Shown here piece after piece: positions 27,282 to 35,987 of a stretch of DNA of 64,000 nt. A program made the position numbers and the translations under genes. The notes below the pieces were generated by a model, which was given only the letters and a program-made list of their open reading frames with translations, had not been told where the DNA came from and did no database searches. The number at the start of each line of letters is the position of its first letter. Position 1 is the stretch's first letter. This DNA comes from Corynebacterium felinum. GTDB taxonomy: Bacteria > Actinomycetota > Actinomycetes > Mycobacteriales > Mycobacteriaceae. The stretch lies in the NCBI RefSeq assembly GCF_030408755.1, contig NZ_CP047209.1:868001-932000 (forward strand), given 5' to 3'.

Positions 27282-28925
27282 CTAGTCTGCAACCATGGGG
27301 AATAGTTCGTATTCGGGGTGTTCTTTTTCGATGAATGCGAGTTTCCACTTATCGCCGAAGAGCGCTACGAGTTCGCCATCAGTACGGGTAAATACTTCTA
27401 CGCCACGCTGTTTGGCCAGCTCTGGCGCGGTTTGTGGTGTGGTGCGACGAGCCACAGAGTAAGGGATTGGGTCGGCGACGGTTTCGACGTTGTATTCGTT
27501 TTCCATGCGCGCCATCATCACTTCGAACTGCATGGGGCCGACTGCCGCCATGACTGGTGCCGCGTCGCCACGGGCATCGTTGCGGAGGATTTGCACAACG
27601 CCTTCGGCGGCAAGCTGGTCGAGGGCTTTACGGAACTGCTTGTACTTGCCCAGGCTTTTCGCGCGGAGTGTACGGAAGTGCTCTGGGGCGAATTGTGGCA
27701 TTGGTGGGTATTGGACTTTTCGTCCGGCGTAGATGGTGTCGCCGGGGGCAAGCGATCCAGCGTTGACGAGGCCGACGATGTCGCCGGGGTAGGCGGTTTC
27801 GACGGTTGAGCGTGTGCGGCCAAAAACTGTGAGCGCGTATTTTGTGCTGAAGCTACGTCCGGATTGGGCATGGGTGACTTGCATGCCACGGTCGAATTCG
27901 CCCGAGACCACGCGTATGAAAGCGAGTGAGTCGCGGTGGTTTTTGTCCATTCCAGCTTGTACTTTGAACACGACTCCGGAGAATTCGTCGCCGACTTCTC
28001 GTGCTGCGTCGAATGCTCCAGTTGCTTGTTCGGCTGCTTTTTCGTCGGAGTTACGTCCGCGCGGCGCGGGTGCAAGCGCGCAGAGGGTGTCGAGGATTTG
28101 GTGTACACCGAAGTTGAGCATGGCAGAGGCGAAGATCAGTGGTGAGGTGGTGCAGTCGAGGAAGAGATCTTGATCGTGGAGTGCGCCGTCGGCGGCGAGT
28201 AGTTCTACTTCTTCGGCGGCAGTTTCCCAAGCACCGTTTTCTTTTTCTCGTGCGCTTTCTGGGCTGTAGTGTTCTTCGGGTGCGATAGTGGAGCCGCCGG
28301 CGGTGCGTAGGAAGTGGATGTATTCTTCAGTTTCGCCGTCGTTGTTGATGCGTGCGAGTCCGCGGAAGTCGCCTGCTTCGCCTACTGGCCAGAACAGGGG
28401 GGTGGGCTGCAATCCGATTTCTTCGACGATTTCGTCGACGAGTTCGAGTGGGGTGCGACCTGGCCGGTCCCATTTGTTGATGACAGTGATAATGGGTAGT
28501 CCGCGGGCTTTACATACACGGAATAGTTTGAGTGTTTGGGGCTCGAGGCCTTTGGCGGCGTCGATAAGCATGACTGCGGCGTCGACTGCGGTGAGGACGC
28601 GGTAGGTGTCTTCGGAGAAGTCTGCGTGACCTGGGGTGTCGACGAGGTTGATCATGTATGGCTCGCCGGTGTACCCTTCGGGTGCGTATTCGAACTGTAG
28701 GGCAGAGGATGCGATGGAGATACCGCGGTCTTTTTCCATCTCCATCCAGTCGGAGACGGTTGCTTTGCGCCCTGCTTTGCCGTGGACGGCACCTGCTTCG
28801 TTGATCACGTGCGCATGCAACGCTAGTGCTTCAGTCAGGGTTGATTTACCTGCGTCGGGGTGTGCGATGACTGCGAAGGTGCGGCGACGTGATGCTTCGG
28901 AAACGGCATGCGGGGATGAGCTCAT
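27282..28925 (-). CDS. prfC: Peptide chain release factor 3
   Basis: RF3 is the translational GTPase that recycles RF1/RF2. The 547-aa protein has G1 AHPDAGKSTLTEAL at residues about 21-34, the switch region GISIASSALQFEY, G3 DTPGHADFSEDTYR, and G4 NKWDRPGR. The RF3-specific C-terminal part contains AAVGPMQFEVMMARMENEYNV (in two pieces). Length and motifs are normal. Confidence 0.95.
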   Translation of the reverse strand: MSSSPHAVSEASRRRTFAVIAHPDAGKSTLTEALALHAHVINEAGAVHGKAGRKATVSDWMEMEKDRGISIASSALQFEYAPEGYTGEPYMINLVDTPGHADFSEDTYRVLTAVDAAVMLIDAAKGLEPQTLKLFRVCKARGLPIITVINKWDRPGRTPLELVDEIVEEIGLQPTPLFWPVGEAGDFRGLARINNDGETEEYIHFLRTAGGSTIAPEEHYSPESAREKENGAWETAAEEVELLAADGALHDQDLFLDCTTSPLIFASAMLNFGVHQILDTLCALAPAPRGRNSDEKAAEQATGAFDAAREVGDEFSGVVFKVQAGMDKNHRDSLAFIRVVSGEFDRGMQVTHAQSGRSFSTKYALTVFGRTRSTVETAYPGDIVGLVNAGSLAPGDTIYAGRKVQYPPMPQFAPEHFRTLRAKSLGKYKQFRKALDQLAAEGVVQILRNDARGDAAPVMAAVGPMQFEVMMARMENEYNVETVADPIPYSVARRTTPQTAPELAKQRGVEVFTRTDGELVALFGDKWKLAFIEKEHPEYELFPMVAD

Positions 28926-29234
28926 GAAGATTAAGGATAGTACATAGGGCGGTGTGCTCTTTAGTTGGTGATGCTTATCGACGTCGGGGTGGATGCATTG
29001 ATGAATGCGGCGAGAATGCGTGCGAAGGGTTGGTTATAGTTTTGCACCCCTTTGGGGGTACTTGGGGGTAGTTGTGTGGGCGGTGGATTTGACCGAGTGC
29101 TGGGCTTTTCTTCTCTAGGGTTTCCATTAGTTCAAATTGTTGAAAATTATTCCCCGATAGTTATTGCAAACCATTTGCAATCGGCTACTGTGTTGCTTAT
29201 GCCATCTAATGGCGTTTGTTTTCATTAAGGTTTC
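28926..29234. other. Promoter/regulatory region upstream of the anchored-repeat operon
   Basis: This 309-nt divergent space between prfC and the first anchored-repeat gene has several features. A 20-bp stretch (28971-28990) is identical to one inside the HNH gene. TTGGGGGTA occurs twice at 10-bp spacing (29052-29060, 29062-29070). TTCAA-ATTG-TTGAA lies at 29131-29144, and a perfect ATTGCAAA-CCA-TTTGCAAT palindrome at 29163-29181. A 28-codon reverse ORF (28961-29047) is not convincing. Confidence 0.5.
29163..29181. promoter_or_regulatory. Perfect palindrome, candidate operator for the anchored-repeat operon
   Basis: ATTGCAAA and TTTGCAAT flank a 3-nt centre about 54-72 nt before the first possible start at 29235. 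Position and symmetry suggest a repressor site; the binding protein is unknown. Confidence 0.4.
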
Positions 29235-31748
29235 GTGCCTTCGACCTCAGAAAGATGCTTGAACTTAGAAATGCGCCCACACGCTTTAAGAATACTTGCG
29301 GCTGTTACCGCTTTTTCCATTATTAATCCAGCGGTTGCTTGGGCTGGCCCTGATGATGGCAAGTTTGTTGTCACCTCCACTCACGTTGATGCGCCGAAAG
29401 CGTTTTGGGACGCCAACCGAGGCTTTGATTTGAAAGTTAGCCATGGGCACGATCAAATCAAAGATTTTGAAAACGTCGTTTTGTATACCGGCAAGGGATG
29501 GGGGACTGGTGAAAAGCCTGGTGGTCCGCAGCTGTACCAATTCGAAGTCCCAAACCACAAGCTATTCGAAGATTTCAGTGGCGCGAAAGCAGGAGATATT
29601 TTCTACCTTGCGCCAGTAGTCGCTGGCACTGGCAATCACCCAATATTCTGGGGCTTTGGTTCTGGGCCACTGCCTTTGGAGGAGTTTCGCGACAAGATCG
29701 TTTCGATGAGCTTGGATAGTGTCCGAGGTCCTGGCATTGTCGAGCTGTTTAGCTATGCCTTGGATGAGGAATATGAGGAGGAGCTGTTAGCTCGAATGAT
29801 GAGCTCTACTGCAACTGGACCTCGTTCTTTCCCCATTGATTCACCGAACTATCACACCCACAACAACACAGTCTTTTCCAAACCCGGCCGATATGAACTT
29901 ACCTATCGTGTTTCTGCGGTGAAGACCAATGGTGAGCTCGTTACTGAAAAGAAAACTGTTGCGGTTCAGATCGGCGGTACACAACCGAAAGCAGAGAAAA
30001 CCCAAGGACTTCAACAGCGGTTTGATGCAGCATTTGAAGGCAACCTCCAAGACGCCGGTTATGTCTTAAAGATCCAGCCATATCAAGCGGATCGTCAAGC
30101 AAAGCAGGTTCGCGATGGCGATAAGAACCTTGAGTTAGTGACCTTCGAAGCGAAAGATAAAACGCTTAACGGGACGCTCACCCTTCTGAATCAAGGCTTT
30201 CATCTTGCCGACATTGAGGTGAAGAACGGGCAAGCGTCTTTTGATGAGCTCTTTGGCACAGAAGCATCGGGCATTCAGGCTATATTCACCCCTGAAGGGG
30301 AAAACGGTGCCCGTTGGATTTCCCCAGTGCTCAATCGCACGTTCCGCAGCACCGCCGAAGTGACGAGTGAATCGGGCAATCATGCACTCATGGCTGAGGT
30401 CAATGACCCACGCAATGTGCCAATGGATTCTGCCAGCTACGCGCCGGGAGCAGCGAACGTGTCTGCTCGATTTGATCAAGAGGAAACGGATCATGATTAC
30501 AAGCGTGTGAAACTCTCGGTGCAGGTCGCTGATCCGAACTTCGATGGTTGGATGGCGGTTACGTACGGCTCCAAGAAGGGGGCGCGTGGCGATACTTACA
30601 ACGTACCAATCGTCAATGGTAAGGGCTCGATGTATTTCGTCCACAGCGATATTGAGGGGAACTATCCAACCTTCAAGCTCATTCCTCATTCCACTTTTGC
30701 GAATACCACGACGGTGTTTGAAATGGACAAGGCACTCGATTTTGAGGTGAATGAGCCAATTGTTGTGCCCACCTTCCAGCTGAAGGTCGATGAGCAGTCA
30801 CCTGCTGCAACGCCTGTTCCACCAACGGTGCCTTCGGTTCCTCCAAGTGCTTCTCGTTGCGAATCGGCTGTTCTGCTCGATAAGGGGCATACCGACCTAT
30901 TGGTAAAGAAGGAAGGCAGTGCACTTAAGGCAGTCATTAAGGACGATACGGCGATCGTATCCCTTCAATCGCAAGAGCGTGAAATTGATTCAGTTATTAA
31001 CGTCTTAGGAAAGAATTCCTTGACTGAACGATCACGGTTACTTTTGAATCCGAAGCTCGATTTCATCGGTCCTGCAGGAACCAAGGTCTATTTGGCACCT
31101 GAAGTTCAGCGTTCCGATATTCTGTGGCCGGGATATAACACTGAAGCTTTGGATATGAATGAGTTTTCAGGTCCAGTCACTCTGCATATGGATCCAGTTT
31201 CGATGCCTGAAGGTGCCGTTTTCGCACTGTTCAAGGATAAAAACCTGAATTCGGATATGCAGGTTTTGATGAATTCCAAGGCATCTGATTCCACTGTGGA
31301 GATCACCAGTGCTTCGCATGTGCATGTGAACTGGCTGATGACCAAGCCTGGTGTCTACACCTTCGATACCTACTACTCCGCGAAAACCAAAGATGGAAAG
31401 TCTATCTCTTCCGCTCCGAAGCGAATGACCTACGCGGTGGGCCTCGAAAGCAGCGATGTCTGCGCAGAAGTCACTCGGGTGTGGGCTGGCGGCAAACAGC
31501 CACCAGCAACAACCCCACCAGTCGATGGCGGAGACACCACCCCGCCGTCGGTAAGCCCGCCAGCAACAGGTGGTCAAACCAGCGACACAACACCCCCACC
31601 AGCAAACAATGACAAGAAACTCTCCGGTGGGGCAATCGCTGCCATCGTGATATCCGTTATCGCAGTCATCGGTGGGCTTGTTGCCGCAGCATTTAACCCC
31701 ACGATCATGGGAATGATCAACAACCTGATCAAAGGACTCCGTCCATAA
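29235..31748 (+). CDS. Surface-anchored protein with two choice-of-anchor M repeat modules
   Basis: This exported 837-aa protein has an N-terminal signal peptide (hydrophobic core LRILAAVTAFSIINPAVAWA, cleavage likely after AWA). The GTG at 29235 has TAAGG nearby; an ATG at 29271 gives a shorter signal peptide. Module 1 runs from STHVD (residue 50) to HTHNNTVFSKPGRYEL (H207, H209). Module 2 runs from GHTD (H552) through LWPGYNT to HVHVNWLMTKPGVY (H695, H697). Between them is a longer Ig-like stretch. A Pro/Thr-rich spacer leads to a C-terminal membrane helix (GAIAAIVISVIAVIGGLVAA) with a short tail. No LPxTG is present. It is probably held on the cell surface. Confidence 0.82.
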   Translation: MPSTSERCLNLEMRPHALRILAAVTAFSIINPAVAWAGPDDGKFVVTSTHVDAPKAFWDANRGFDLKVSHGHDQIKDFENVVLYTGKGWGTGEKPGGPQLYQFEVPNHKLFEDFSGAKAGDIFYLAPVVAGTGNHPIFWGFGSGPLPLEEFRDKIVSMSLDSVRGPGIVELFSYALDEEYEEELLARMMSSTATGPRSFPIDSPNYHTHNNTVFSKPGRYELTYRVSAVKTNGELVTEKKTVAVQIGGTQPKAEKTQGLQQRFDAAFEGNLQDAGYVLKIQPYQADRQAKQVRDGDKNLELVTFEAKDKTLNGTLTLLNQGFHLADIEVKNGQASFDELFGTEASGIQAIFTPEGENGARWISPVLNRTFRSTAEVTSESGNHALMAEVNDPRNVPMDSASYAPGAANVSARFDQEETDHDYKRVKLSVQVADPNFDGWMAVTYGSKKGARGDTYNVPIVNGKGSMYFVHSDIEGNYPTFKLIPHSTFANTTTVFEMDKALDFEVNEPIVVPTFQLKVDEQSPAATPVPPTVPSVPPSASRCESAVLLDKGHTDLLVKKEGSALKAVIKDDTAIVSLQSQEREIDSVINVLGKNSLTERSRLLLNPKLDFIGPAGTKVYLAPEVQRSDILWPGYNTEALDMNEFSGPVTLHMDPVSMPEGAVFALFKDKNLNSDMQVLMNSKASDSTVEITSASHVHVNWLMTKPGVYTFDTYYSAKTKDGKSISSAPKRMTYAVGLESSDVCAEVTRVWAGGKQPPATTPPVDGGDTTPPSVSPPATGGQTSDTTPPPANNDKKLSGGAIAAIVISVIAVIGGLVAAAFNPTIMGMINNLIKGLRP

Positions 31749-31768
31749 TTTCTAAGAAAGGTAAAAAG

Positions 31769-32599
31769 ATGAAGAACACACTTCGTCGCAGCACAATTGC
31801 TGTAGCAACCGTCTTTGCCACCGCAGCCAGTGGCAGTATTGCTACAGCAGCCGACACTCCAGTGGTCATCACCAAAGGGCACGTCGACTTTCTCTACCCA
31901 ACTGTAGAAAGCGACAAACTCAATCTTCTACTCGCCGATGGCAACGTGCTCAACGCAGGAAAACCAACGCTGCGTAAGCCAGAAGATGTTGTGCTCAAAC
32001 TCATCGACAAAGCATGGATCGACCTTAGTGGCAAAACCAACGTCGCTGAACTTGACGGGCGATTTGCAGTTTCTCCACAAGCACAAGCGCAAGACGTCGT
32101 CTGGGCGGGATGGGAAGCAACCCAAATCCGCCCACGAGAAAACGTCACGTTCACCTTCAAAAACATCGAAGGGCCAGGAAAAGTCTTCGCCTTCGTTCTC
32201 GATAGTCAAAATGTGGACCAAAACAACAAGTTCATCCCCCAATCCATCACCGATGACAAAGGGCTCGACTTAAGCGACGGCGACTCCATCACTACCGCCC
32301 CCAACCACAAGCACCTCAACTGGGTATTCAGCAAGCCCGGCAAGTACACCATGAAAGTGGAAGCACAAACCGGTGAGCTGAAATCCGAAGAAGTGACCTA
32401 CACCTGGGAAGTAGTGGCCGACCCCAAAACCCCAAGTGAAACAAGCAAACCTGGTCCAAGCGACACACCGAAGCCACCGAAAGGTAGCTCGCTGGGAACA
32501 GGAGGCATCATCGCCATCATCATCGCTGTACTAGGTGTGATCGGTGCCGCTGTTGCAGCATTCATGGGCGGCGGACTCCGTGGCCTACCACGTTTCTAA
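31769..32599 (+). CDS. Surface-anchored protein with one choice-of-anchor M module
   Basis: This 276-aa exported protein has a signal peptide ending ...GSIATAADT and one module starting GHVDF (H38). The module continues through KPEDVVLKLID and WAGWEATQ to HKHLNWVFSKPGKY (H180, H182). A Pro/Ser/Lys spacer leads to a C-terminal membrane segment (GGIIAIIIAVLGVIGAAVAAF) with a short GGGLRGLPRF tail. It starts 20 nt after the previous gene with an AAGAAAGG site. This is the minimal single-module form of the family in this locus. A hairpin follows it. Confidence 0.82.
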   Translation: MKNTLRRSTIAVATVFATAASGSIATAADTPVVITKGHVDFLYPTVESDKLNLLLADGNVLNAGKPTLRKPEDVVLKLIDKAWIDLSGKTNVAELDGRFAVSPQAQAQDVVWAGWEATQIRPRENVTFTFKNIEGPGKVFAFVLDSQNVDQNNKFIPQSITDDKGLDLSDGDSITTAPNHKHLNWVFSKPGKYTMKVEAQTGELKSEEVTYTWEVVADPKTPSETSKPGPSDTPKPPKGSSLGTGGIIAIIIAVLGVIGAAVAAFMGGGLRGLPRF

Positions 32600-32615
32600 A
32601 TAAACACACGGGATA

Positions 32616-32669
32616 CTCTCCACAGCAAAAATGCCCCTGAAACGAGGGTGCGTTTTTGCTGCGGAGTTT
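32616..32669 (+). terminator. Internal terminator-type hairpin within the anchored-repeat cluster
   Basis: CTCCACAGCAAAAATGCCCCT pairs, with a few mismatches, with AGGGTGCGTTTTTGCTGCGGAG (each arm given as two runs in the sequence), and TTTT follows. It lies between the second and third genes and splits the eight-gene row into two probable transcription units or an attenuated one. Confidence 0.65.
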
Positions 32670-32690
32670 TCCGCATTCTAGCCTTAAAAC

Positions 32691-32703
32691 GATAATCACT
32701 ATC
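32691..32703. promoter_or_regulatory. Fur/Zur-like dyad upstream of the transporter half of the cluster
   Basis: GATAATCACTATC has GATA/TATC symmetry and resembles a Fur-superfamily half-box. It lies 20 nt before the start of the gene at 32724, after the internal hairpin. The metal-type ABC importer downstream makes Zur control plausible. The same CGATAATCAC 10-mer also occurs at about 21505, so specificity is uncertain. Confidence 0.35.
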
Positions 32704-32723
32704 TTTAAGCCGCCTAAGGAATC

Positions 32724-34409
32724 ATGAACCCACGCGCACCCCGCACAGTAGCCCTGCTCATAGCACTGATATTCCTAACAGTCTTAAGCCCACGCGCCCT
32801 CGCCCAATCCATCCGATTCAACGAAGGTCACGTCGATCTCTTTACCGTGCGCGCAACCGACGGTGGCCTCGAACTAGTGCTCAAAGAAGACATCACCGGT
32901 GGGGGAGTCATCCAACAACCCGAAAACGTCCTCCTCGTCGTCGGCGCCAACACATATACTGATGCCACCGAACGCGTATCAGCCATTGGGCAACCCACCT
33001 ATTTTCTTCCCCAATCGCAAGAAGCCGGAAAATTATGGCCAGGATGGGACACCCTGGCGGTACGCCAGGGAGGCTACTCTGCTATCGAATTTCACTTCGA
33101 CTCCGTGACAGGGCCTGGCGAAATCTACATCTTTGAAACACAAGGGTTCGACTCCATCAACCCCATCGCTGAAGGGGGAGAATTCACCCTCACAACCGGA
33201 AGTGTGATTAAACAAAACACACCAGCTCACCGCCATGTGAACTGGGCATTTACCAAACCTGGCACCTACAGCATGCAGGTAACAGCGCACGGCAATGGCT
33301 CCCAATCCAACACCGCAACCTACACATGGCAAGTAGGTGAAAACACAGGTGGGAATCCTGGACAGTCACGCAACGAAAACACCACCGCACCGCAGATAGC
33401 GCCCAATAGTCAGAACAACCAACAGATTCTTCGCACACCTCAAGGCGCAGGAAACAGCAATAGTGCCACAGTGCAGTCTGGTGGGCATGTGGCTGCGCAA
33501 CCCAATCAGGCGCGCAGTGGCGGCACCGCACAGCAGTGCGAGCCGACTGTCATGCCCATGATTAAAGACGACACAACCGTGCCAGCCACATGGCGCAACT
33601 TTAACGAACTAGCCTTCCACTTAGGATCAGCGTCCGAAAAAGAACTACCTGTCAGCATCGGGCCGGTGCCGCAAGGAAAAGTATGGATGATTGGATCTAC
33701 TCAAGAACCCAATGTTCCGTGGCTTGGCTCAAACACGCAACACCCCACAATGCTGGCACACACCCAAGGCGGTGTGACATGGGAGCTCGTTGGTTTTACA
33801 GGACCAGGCCCCATGGTGGTCTATAGCCAAGGCGGACTTGGAACCATCGTGGGGCAGGAATGGTTCCGCGGGGCAAATAATCAAGCCCAAGGAACACACA
33901 CTATTCCGGCGAATTCACATGTGCACCCGAACTGGGTTTTCGGGGCGCCAGGCACGTACCATGTCTCGATTCGTCAGCAAGTGACACTACAAGACGGAAG
34001 TCAGGCAGCATCCACAGACACCATTGTGTTCCACGTAGGATCCGGTGCACAATCTGGCCACTTCGATATCGGCGCAGCTATTAACCCCAACGGCAACAAC
34101 TGCGATGCCGGTTTCGAAGCAGCTCAACAACTCCCACCTGTCGAGCAAGCCACACCAGGGGCGAACAGCCCTGCGGATGCAGAAGCGAAAAACAACAATG
34201 CTGTTCCAGACGCACAGTCAGCTTTAAACGCACAAGGACAAGCGCTCAAAGCCACCAGCCTTCAAGCTGAGCTCACACTTGCAGAACGCATTGTGCGCTT
34301 TTTGCCATACGTCATCCTAGGGCTTGGGCTCTTTGTCATGGGAGCAGGAAGCACCACATTGATGAATGCTTTAAATAGTCGGAAGCACAAGGCACATACG
34401 GATGCATAA
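32724..34409 (+). CDS. Surface-anchored protein with two choice-of-anchor M modules
   Basis: This 561-aa exported protein has a signal peptide (LLIALIFLTVLSPRALAQS). Module 1 runs from GHVDL (H36) via QPENVLLVV and LWPGWDT to HRHVNWAFTKPGTY (H169, H171). Module 2 lacks the GHxD start, beginning near MPMIKDDTTVPATW. It continues through VPWLGSNTQ and GFTGPGPMVVYS to HVHPNWVFGAPGTY (H399, H401). The modules are joined by an Asn/Gln-rich linker. A C-terminal membrane helix (YVILGLGLFVMGAGSTTLM) precedes a basic tail RKHKAHTDA. The stop overlaps the start of the binding-protein gene by 8 nt, so translation is probably coupled. Confidence 0.82.
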   Translation: MNPRAPRTVALLIALIFLTVLSPRALAQSIRFNEGHVDLFTVRATDGGLELVLKEDITGGGVIQQPENVLLVVGANTYTDATERVSAIGQPTYFLPQSQEAGKLWPGWDTLAVRQGGYSAIEFHFDSVTGPGEIYIFETQGFDSINPIAEGGEFTLTTGSVIKQNTPAHRHVNWAFTKPGTYSMQVTAHGNGSQSNTATYTWQVGENTGGNPGQSRNENTTAPQIAPNSQNNQQILRTPQGAGNSNSATVQSGGHVAAQPNQARSGGTAQQCEPTVMPMIKDDTTVPATWRNFNELAFHLGSASEKELPVSIGPVPQGKVWMIGSTQEPNVPWLGSNTQHPTMLAHTQGGVTWELVGFTGPGPMVVYSQGGLGTIVGQEWFRGANNQAQGTHTIPANSHVHPNWVFGAPGTYHVSIRQQVTLQDGSQAASTDTIVFHVGSGAQSGHFDIGAAINPNGNNCDAGFEAAQQLPPVEQATPGANSPADAEAKNNNAVPDAQSALNAQGQALKATSLQAELTLAERIVRFLPYVILGLGLFVMGAGSTTLMNALNSRKHKAHTDA

Positions 34410-35982
34410 ACACCAACTCACACACGCAATTGTGGGGTTGTGTGCAGTAAGCACCCTGCTTGTCGGCTGCGGTGGACATGCCGCAGCCGACTACACGCCG
34501 TCGACAAGCAATAACACTATCGACGTCGTCGCAACCACCCCGATCATCGCCGACCTAGCTCAACACGTCGCAGGCGATCGTGCGCATGTCACATCTCTCA
34601 TGCCACCCGGCAGCGACCCGCACTCCTTCGAACCTGGTCTGCGCAGCGTACGCAACATCGCCAACGCCGACATTGTCTTCACCAACGGCTTGCTTCTCGA
34701 ACAGCAATCACTACTGAAAACAGCAGCCGAATCCAGACTTGAACACGTCCCCCTCATCGCACTCGCTGAGGAATCCCCACGTCACGGTGCGCAGCTTATT
34801 CCACTCGTGGAAAACATTGCACTCGACACAGTTTGGCTCGGCATGCGCATCGGTGGAACCGGCGAACAACTCGGAGCGCAACGCACCTCAGGTGTACGCG
34901 TCCAACTCACACACCTTGACGGGCCAGGCGCAGCCGCAGCCTATGTCACCAGCACATTTGGCGTGCCCGAAGTGCTCTTTAACACTCGTGATGGCATCAA
35001 TCGCGACGACTCCACAACTCTGCCTGTTGACGCCCACACCCACGTCTCCTGGGCGTTCAGCGCACCTGGCGTGTACGAACTCACCTTTAACGCAACCCTC
35101 GATACCCCGAGTGGAATGAAAGATGTGGGGACACAAAAAATCACCATTGCCGTTGGCGTCGACCCCCACAGCGCGACTGCACTTGCCAATCCCACAGTGG
35201 TCGATGGTGGGCACATCGATATCACTGCAGATCTGGATCAACAAAAAATCCTCATTCGTGGCGATGCACCCACAGGCACCAATACTTCTTACGACTACGA
35301 CCCCGATAGCACCGTGATTTTTGTGCCCTCCACTGTGCTTCAACAAATCCCCGGAGACCCAACCTTTAGGTTCTTGGGAAATGCTGGCGACGAAACCTAT
35401 TTGCTACCCCAAGCAGTTTTGGGCAAGCACGTTCACGGTGAAGTCGACCCCCACCTGTGGCATTCTGTGAAAAACACCATCGCCATGGTTCGGGTCATCC
35501 AAGACGAACTAACGAACATCGACCAAGCAGGGCGCACCTATTATCGTGACCAAGCAGACGCGTACGTTGATGAACTATCCCGACTGGATACGTGGATGCG
35601 TGAACGCATCAACACCATTCCTAGCAGCCGCCGACATCTGGTTACCACCCACGACGGCTACGCCTATCTGGGTAAAGAATACGACATTAACGTGGCAGGA
35701 TTCGTCACCCCCAACCCCGCAATTGAGCCGAGTCCCCGCGACGTTATTGCACTGACACGAACACTCGAAAACCTTCATGTACCAGCGGTATTCCTCGAAC
35801 CTAAACTCGCAGGACGTGCCGGAGTTCTAAGTGAAACAGCAGCACGGCTTGCGGTCGATGTATGCACCATCCGCAGTGACACCCTCGACGAGCATGTCAC
35901 TAACTACATTGACCTGATGCGAACAAATACCACAGAACTGGTGCGCTGTTTAGCTAACGATAACGACAAGAAAGGGAAGTAA
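34402..35982 (+). CDS. Anchored-repeat-type ABC transporter substrate-binding lipoprotein (ZnuA-like, split by an insert)
   Basis: This 526-aa lipoprotein has the lipobox LLVGC (Cys23). Residues about 38-130 are the N-lobe of a cluster A-I metal-binding protein (VVATTPIIADLAQ, GSDPHSFEP with H74). Residues about 345-515 are the rest (EVDPHLWH with H351, TTHDGYAYLGKEY with H417, then FLEPKLAGR and D493). These match the His/His/His/acidic ligands of ZnuA/TroA proteins. Residues about 132-342 are an inserted repeat module in permuted order: WLGM, HLDGPG, HTHVSWAFSAPGVY (H212, H214), then GGHID (H271) and YLLPQAVLG. TIGR03772 describes this class. Substrate is probably zinc or manganese. Confidence 0.88.
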   Translation: MHKHQLTHAIVGLCAVSTLLVGCGGHAAADYTPSTSNNTIDVVATTPIIADLAQHVAGDRAHVTSLMPPGSDPHSFEPGLRSVRNIANADIVFTNGLLLEQQSLLKTAAESRLEHVPLIALAEESPRHGAQLIPLVENIALDTVWLGMRIGGTGEQLGAQRTSGVRVQLTHLDGPGAAAAYVTSTFGVPEVLFNTRDGINRDDSTTLPVDAHTHVSWAFSAPGVYELTFNATLDTPSGMKDVGTQKITIAVGVDPHSATALANPTVVDGGHIDITADLDQQKILIRGDAPTGTNTSYDYDPDSTVIFVPSTVLQQIPGDPTFRFLGNAGDETYLLPQAVLGKHVHGEVDPHLWHSVKNTIAMVRVIQDELTNIDQAGRTYYRDQADAYVDELSRLDTWMRERINTIPSSRRHLVTTHDGYAYLGKEYDINVAGFVTPNPAIEPSPRDVIALTRTLENLHVPAVFLEPKLAGRAGVLSETAARLAVDVCTIRSDTLDEHVTNYIDLMRTNTTELVRCLANDNDKKGK

Positions 35983-35987
35983 CGATC

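Noticed and set aside
28961..29047. Twenty-eight-codon reverse ORF upstream of prfC
   Set aside because: GTG start with the purine run directly abutting it, no recognisable protein features, and the region looks regulatory.
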